Assembly (NCBI RefSeq): GCF_932294415.1 | Contig: NC_065544.1 | Location: 23,349,351-23,413,350 of the forward strand | Direction of reading: 5' to 3' | DNA: 64,000 bases | Source of the DNA: Quercus robur | Lineage: Eukaryota; Streptophyta; Magnoliopsida; Fagales; Fagaceae | Part shown: piece after piece, positions 58,852-64,000 of the stretch | Layout of the letters: each line of letters opens with the position of its first letter | Position numbering within the stretch: the stretch's first letter is position 1 | Translations under genes and position numbers: made by a program | Notes under the pieces: generated by a model | Database searches by the model: none | The model's input: only the letters and a program-made list of their open reading frames with translations | What the model was told of the DNA's origin: nothing

Positions 58852-61800
58852 TCAATAGAGGCCCAAAAATTTCCACCAAAAAGCTCCAATTACTCCCCAG
58901 ATGATAGTATTGATAACAGCCATTATGAATCCCACTTTGAATACATCGGGAAGGTCTACATAACCAGCTGTTGAGTAAGAACAATAAATAAAATAAAATT
59001 AGAAACCATGCAGCAACAGATCTTAAAAGGGGTAAAATCATAACACTAACTTCTGAAGGCTTTCCATAAAGAGATATTTCATTGTTAGTCCTTAAAATCA
59101 AGAAGAACGGACAGATATAGACATCTTGAATTTCTTCTATGATATATGCCCATGTTAAAATTCAAAACAAAATATTTTCTTTTCATCACCATCAATGAAC
59201 TGCCGAAAATTAAAACCGTCCAAAAAATGGAAGTCATAAGAAACAGAAACAATAGATGAGCTAAATCCCTTGTCATCTAAAAACAAGGACAAAAACATGA
59301 ATCAACAGAAAGTTATGCATGATATGTGTAAGAGTCACACCTCCAAAGTATACAGCAGCCTGACCACTGCTATAATGTGTTATGGCACCGAAAAGATTTG
59401 TATTGTATGCTAAAGCCAGAGCTGCTAACACGCCAGGAACCCCAGCAGCCAACTGCATAGCAAGGAATGCAGAGTACAAAGCTCCAACATGACCTGTTTG
59501 ACTTGCAAAGAGGTAGTGGATGAGGAAGTAAGAAGCCTGAAGAACACCAAATGCAGCTGGCCAACTCAAAGAGAAAGATTGAAGCGATTTGGCGACACAA
59601 TCAGACATCCAGGTCACAATACCAAGGTTCGTCAATTGGCCTGCCATACCCACTAGAACAGCAAACCAAGCCAAGGTATCCCATGCAGATTTTTCACTTA
59701 AGCAGTCATCCCAATCAAGGACTCCCAACAAAAGGAGAATGGATAAGCCTGTCATTGCAGTTACAGCACTTGCTATACCAAGAGCATCACTGCAAATGGA
59801 CAAAGAAATATTAGTTATTCAAATACCTAATAGGTCAAAAACACATTGGAATAGAAACCACATACTGAAGATATAATGAGTTTGCAACTTTCAGCTAACA
59901 ATGATGAGAACATCAAATATATTGAGCTGCAGGTATTACTAAAAGAACATAACGATTGCTTTTAAAAATATATTTACATTCAAATGAAAGCTCTATTCCA
60001 GAAAAAATATAAACACACAAGGATAAAATCTAGGACATATTTTCATGCAACACTGGTGAACTAGAACAAGACATAGGGATCAATCTCTATTATCGGAAGA
60101 GTTATAATTATTTTTTGTAAATTTAGACATTGTTTAATTTTGATTTTTAGCTCTTTATTTTAGGGGTTATATTAGTCAAAATAGAGTCCTAGTACATACC
60201 ATATAGGTTAGGATTAGTTTAATAAGATTATTATTTAGAGAAAAAGAATTGTAGAGTCTATAAATTGGCCTACAAGTTGTAAACCAAGATAATTAATTCA
60301 GTTTTCAATCAATAAAATCTATAGAGTTTATTTTTTGGTGGATTTCAAAACCCTGTGGACTCGGGACTTTATCACTTCCGCTGCATTAATTGGTTGGTCT
60401 CAGAAGAGGGAATACTCTGGCAATGGCAACTGGCAGAAGAAATCCAGACAATCCTATACCAGAGGACCATTGTAAAAAGCCTATTCCAAAGGTCAAATTT
60501 GATCTGTTCAAGGAAGATAACCAATGAATGGTGCAAGAAATCCTAACCGCTTTTTAAAGGTTACTGATAATTGGTTTTGGTTTGTCACTGACAAACCAAA
60601 ACCCTAGTCATCAAAACCTAGGGTTGGAGAAAATCGGGCTTTTTGAGGGCCAAGCATTTGTTGAACATGGTCTTGAGCATATAAATTTTATGGTGCAGCT
60701 TGCAAGAGCCAATGCAACACCATAATAAGTTTTAATCACAGGGCACTATCAGAAAGAAGGTTTATAACATAATTATGGATAGTAGTAGTAGTGAGAATTT
60801 TGTTAAGAAGAAGTTCGAGGAGCATTCTACACCATATAAAAATGGTTGGGCCAGGAAAGGTGAAGATCTAGAATTAGAGGTAAGTGAAATCTGTGATGTG
60901 CCTATTTCTATTAGAAGAACATATAGAGATGTGATGGTTTGCAATGTAGTAAGCATAGAAATTGTTGGGTAAATCTTGGCAATTTGATTGATGCTTATAG
61001 AGGTAATGCAGATTGCAGTTTTGAGTCTGGGAATCAAGCTTTCCAAATAGAAATTGGGGGGGTAAGGACAAAAGGTGAGGGCTTTATGCAGTGGGTCAGA
61101 CTTTTATGGGGAAGGACAAAAATTTTCATGTAGCTTTTGAAAGAGGAGAAGCCAAAGTTAGACAAGAAAGTTGAAGAACAAGATCAGACATCCTTGCAAG
61201 TTAAACAATTAGAAGTAGAAGAAAAACTTTGGCAAAAAAATCATAAAGAAGTCACGGAGTTTAATGTGGAGAGTGATCACAAATTTATTAAAACAGTAGA
61301 ACTTCGTTAAGTCTTATCACAAATCTTATGAATTCAAAGATCAAGCTCGTAAGTTGATATCTTATTAATTCAAAGATCAAGCTCGTAAGTTGATTACAAT
61401 TCTAATGAATCCAACAAGTTGATTTTATTAGTGTGGGAAACTTTTTATATTATTTCAGATAGTAATTTGGTCTATATTGTCAATCTATTAAAGAATGACG
61501 AAAAAAATTTGGGTTATACATATTTGGGATTTTCTATGTTAAGAGATTCAAGATTTTGATATATTTAAAATATCCCTTTACATGGCAAGGAAATTTCAAT
61601 TTTGAATTCAACAAATCCCTGGTGATTTTTTTTTTTTTCAAGTGGAGAGGACTAACATAGGACAAGATATAGGGCTCAATCTTTACCATGGGAAGACTTT
61701 TTATTTGAAATTATTTTACCAATTTTGTTTCCTCTTTTTGGGGTTTTATAAGGCCCTAAAATGATAACTTATACATTAGGCTTAATGATGCAAAAAGTAA

Positions 61801-63745
61801 AGCGTTCAAGGAGAAACAAGATTAAATACTAAATGATTCTAGAATTATGGTCTAGTTTTGATGTGGGGGGCTTTTCGGCACTTTTTAAAGGCTACTTTAG
61901 TTATTATTGAATCTAAGTATTTAGTTTCTTTACTTTAGAAAGTTGTTGGTTCAGTTTTAACAAAGTTTTACTAAAAATAGGGGTAGTTTGGTAATTTTCA
62001 TATTTTCTGGAATATGCTGGAGTGAGTTGTTCTAGACACCCAAGAGTATTATTTTATGTTTTGAGTCTTGTTCAATTGCCAAAAAGCTGTTAACAAATCA
62101 AGGGATGCAAAAAAATAAAAATAAAGAATTCAACTCTCCCTGTAGTTTTTTTATTTTTTTTTTTAAATTGACTTTTGCTACTAATTATCAGCAGGGAAAA
62201 AAAAAGGAACAGTTTGGTGATATATGTGTGTGTGTGTGTGTGTATATATGAGATGGTAATTTAATAATAACCATCACAAAGTAAGGCATACTACATACCC
62301 AAAGACCCACAAAGAGACTGCAAAGAGCATTGTACCGACCATCACCCACTCATTTCTTGTAACAGGACCCATATGCTCCAATTTCTTTGCAGCCATGGCA
62401 GGTGCATCTGGTGTGTCTTTGGTTTCAGGAGGATATAACTTGTATAAGACTAGAGGAGTAGCTAAAAGACAGGCAATTGCTGGTAAACTAGCAGCTTTGA
62501 ACCAAGTAACCCAAGGGCTTGAAACTATCACCCCAAGTTCCTCAGCCAATTTGAGGCAGAGCAGGTTTTGAGCTGCAGCAGTCAGGAAAAGAGCACTAGA
62601 GCTAGCAGCAGACTGTCAAAACATTACAAATGAGCAATGCATCAGTTGCCTAGGTATCACATGATGACAAAATTAACAACATCGATCATGGAATAACATA
62701 GTCATAAACAAGGACAGAGTACAATATGCATAGATGCTGAAAAAGGAATTGTAGATACCATCTAATGTAGCTAACACATCTATTTGTCCTGGGAAAAAAT
62801 GGAAAAGTATATCTAGTTATCAACATGAGATAAATCAAAAAAATTAAGAGTCTCTAATAAAGAAACAAAACTCATTATCAATCCCCTGAACTAAAATCAA
62901 CCCTATCTGCAGTTTTCTTTCAAGAAAATGACACACCTTCCTTTTATTGTCCAAGCGCTATTACCTAGAATCATTTCTACTAGGCTCTGTAAAATAAATT
63001 CAAAACAAGCAATTCAATTAGCACTGCATTTTCCTTTTTAAACCCATATATTATAATACCCTGAATGTCTTAAAAGATCATTAGAAAATGACCATTTTTT
63101 AGCCTAATTACTCACACTTTTCTAGCTCAATTGAACCAAAACAAATACGTGGAGCATAGATCCAAAAAGGTGGATAATTTCTTTCATACCCATGTGAAGG
63201 AAACACTTCAAAATGCGTTAAGTAACAAAATCATAACAGATGATCCAGGTATTGATGAGGGATATGTGTCCAGCACAACAACCATTAGACATGTTCCTAG
63301 TACACTAAAGAAAGAGATGAGGAAGCCAGAAGACCATAGCTTTTGTTATAAAGTTGACCAATTTAGACTACGAAATGGCCAATGGAAAAACTGCATTGAA
63401 CAGAAACTCAAAAGGCAGTCACGCAACCGCAACGCAAATCAGAAAAGGAGTAAAAAATGACGGTATTCTTTATCAATAAATAAATAACTATATACAACGG
63501 AATCTAACAAGCCATTGCACGACATAACCCAATGGATATCCAAAAGTTCTCCTATATCTAGTAAGTTTTCATTGACAAATCAAATAAAATAATAGCCAGT
63601 AAACATTCACAGATGCGCAATTGGGGTAACACCATAGATATTAGATAAGCAGATTTAATAATAAATAAAGGGTCTACATCAACTATATAAAAATCCCAAT
63701 AGCATCACTAAACTTAATCAAAATTTTAAAATATAAACAATAAAA

Positions 63746-63783
<38 letters not shown>

Positions 63784-64000
63784 GAGCATCAACTAGATAA
63801 TAAAAAAAAAGTTATAACTTCAATGACCCTCATATCCATACATACACGATCTCATTTAATAATGAGAAACACACAAAACGGAATATCAATGTTTCGAAAT
63901 TATCATAATTAAAACTCAAAACCAAATGAAATCTAATGTGCAACATAACCAAACCTGAAACTGAGACTGAACAAGATAAGAACCGAGCTTTTTGGCAGAT
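58852..64000 (-). CDS. DiT2: Chloroplast dicarboxylate (glutamate/malate) transporter, 5' end outside window
   Basis: Four exons on the minus strand with GT-AG introns and matching phases: 63955-64000 (continues beyond the window), 62299-62612, 59341-59789 and 58852-58967 (stop 58852-58854). Together they encode about 307 residues of an expected 550 or so. Recognisable segments are KKLGSYLVQSQ, SSALFLTAAAQNLLCLKLAEE, WVTWFKAASLPA, LYKLYPPETKDTPDAPAM, CLSEKSAWDTLAWFAVLVGM, HYLFASQTGHVGALYSAFLA, NTNLFGAITHYSSGQAAVYF and FWWKFLGLY at the end. They match plastid DiT2 (DASS/SLC13 family) better than DiT1. It is an inner-envelope antiporter that exports glutamate for malate, linking photorespiratory ammonia assimilation to the cytosol. 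Introns are 1342, 2509 and 373 bp; the second contains a Ty3/gypsy remnant. No coding lesions were seen. Confidence 0.92.
60064..61690 (+). mobile_element. Ty3/gypsy remnant in the DiT2 intron
   Basis: CCCTGTGGACTCGGGACTTT (about 60351) is followed by a gag-like start, MATGRRNPDNPIPEDH (60423). A frame at 60776 reads FVKKKFEEHSTPYKNGW, then SEICDVPISI, RTYRDVMVCNVV. This resembles the protease-region segment of Ty3/gypsy polyproteins (the PSPYxIGW ... VPVSIG ... YRDVVxCDVV pattern). Stops break it afterwards. Similar sequences at 60064 (ACAAGACATAGGGATCAATC) and 61656 (ACAAGATATAGGGCTCAATC) may mark the two ends. It runs opposite to DiT2. Boundaries are approximate. Confidence 0.55.

Noticed and set aside
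63131..63460. A 109-residue plus-strand frame in the first visible DiT2 intron
   Set aside because: It is antisense to DiT2, has no recognisable domain or promoter, and a frame of this length can arise by chance in AT-rich intron DNA.

Overview
The window is plant nuclear DNA. It is AT-rich, its genes have introns, and it carries a chloroplast dicarboxylate transporter, a phytosulfokine-receptor-like LRR gene and a plant B3 gene. Nearly every major class of plant transposable element is present. The style of the retroelements suggests a woody eudicot, perhaps Fagales, but I cannot confirm this from the sequence alone. No bacterial features, CRISPR arrays, tRNA or rRNA genes were seen.

Layout. 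Positions 1-8254 are a head-to-tail cluster of Helitrons with four CTAG 3' ends (1363, 3281, 6615, 8254). One Helitron sits inside the 5' end of another, and the cluster also holds a palindromic Mutator-type MITE and a 2.3-kb LTR-like insertion. Positions 8485-13346 (minus) are a broken phytosulfokine-receptor-like LRR gene, split by a hAT element that itself contains a LINE relic and a MITE. Its paralogue at 16391-18352 (plus) is an open reading frame with a full LRR ectodomain but no kinase. A solo LTR (18560-19396) and another Helitron (19455-21320) follow. Positions 21364-41446 are a Harbinger-like element split by a 19-kb CACTA transposon (21659-40693). The CACTA carries a decayed TNP2 transposase and has received a Copia-type element without pol (23429-30815), a second Mutator-type MITE (31356-32101) and a solo LTR (36061-37046). 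Positions 42945-48988 are an apparently complete hAT transposon with perfect 8-bp target duplications and an intact transposase. Positions 49000-58512 hold another solo LTR, a B3-domain pseudogene, a third Mutator-type MITE and small repeats, with long stretches of nothing recognisable. Positions 58852-64000 (minus) are the 3' part of a chloroplast glutamate/malate translocator gene (DiT2 type), whose introns contain a Ty3/gypsy remnant.

The genes do not form one pathway. DiT2 is the only clearly conserved cellular gene; the LRR receptor-like gene may function. Most of the rest is transposon nesting, and many boundaries were fixed by target-site duplications read directly from the sequence. 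The most distinctive material is a three-member family of non-autonomous elements (2148-2551, 31356-32101, 54133-54665). Each has 9-bp target duplications, most have hairpins containing CTCGA or a close variant, and all have cores made of repeated CTATAGTGGCG/CTATAGTGACG units.
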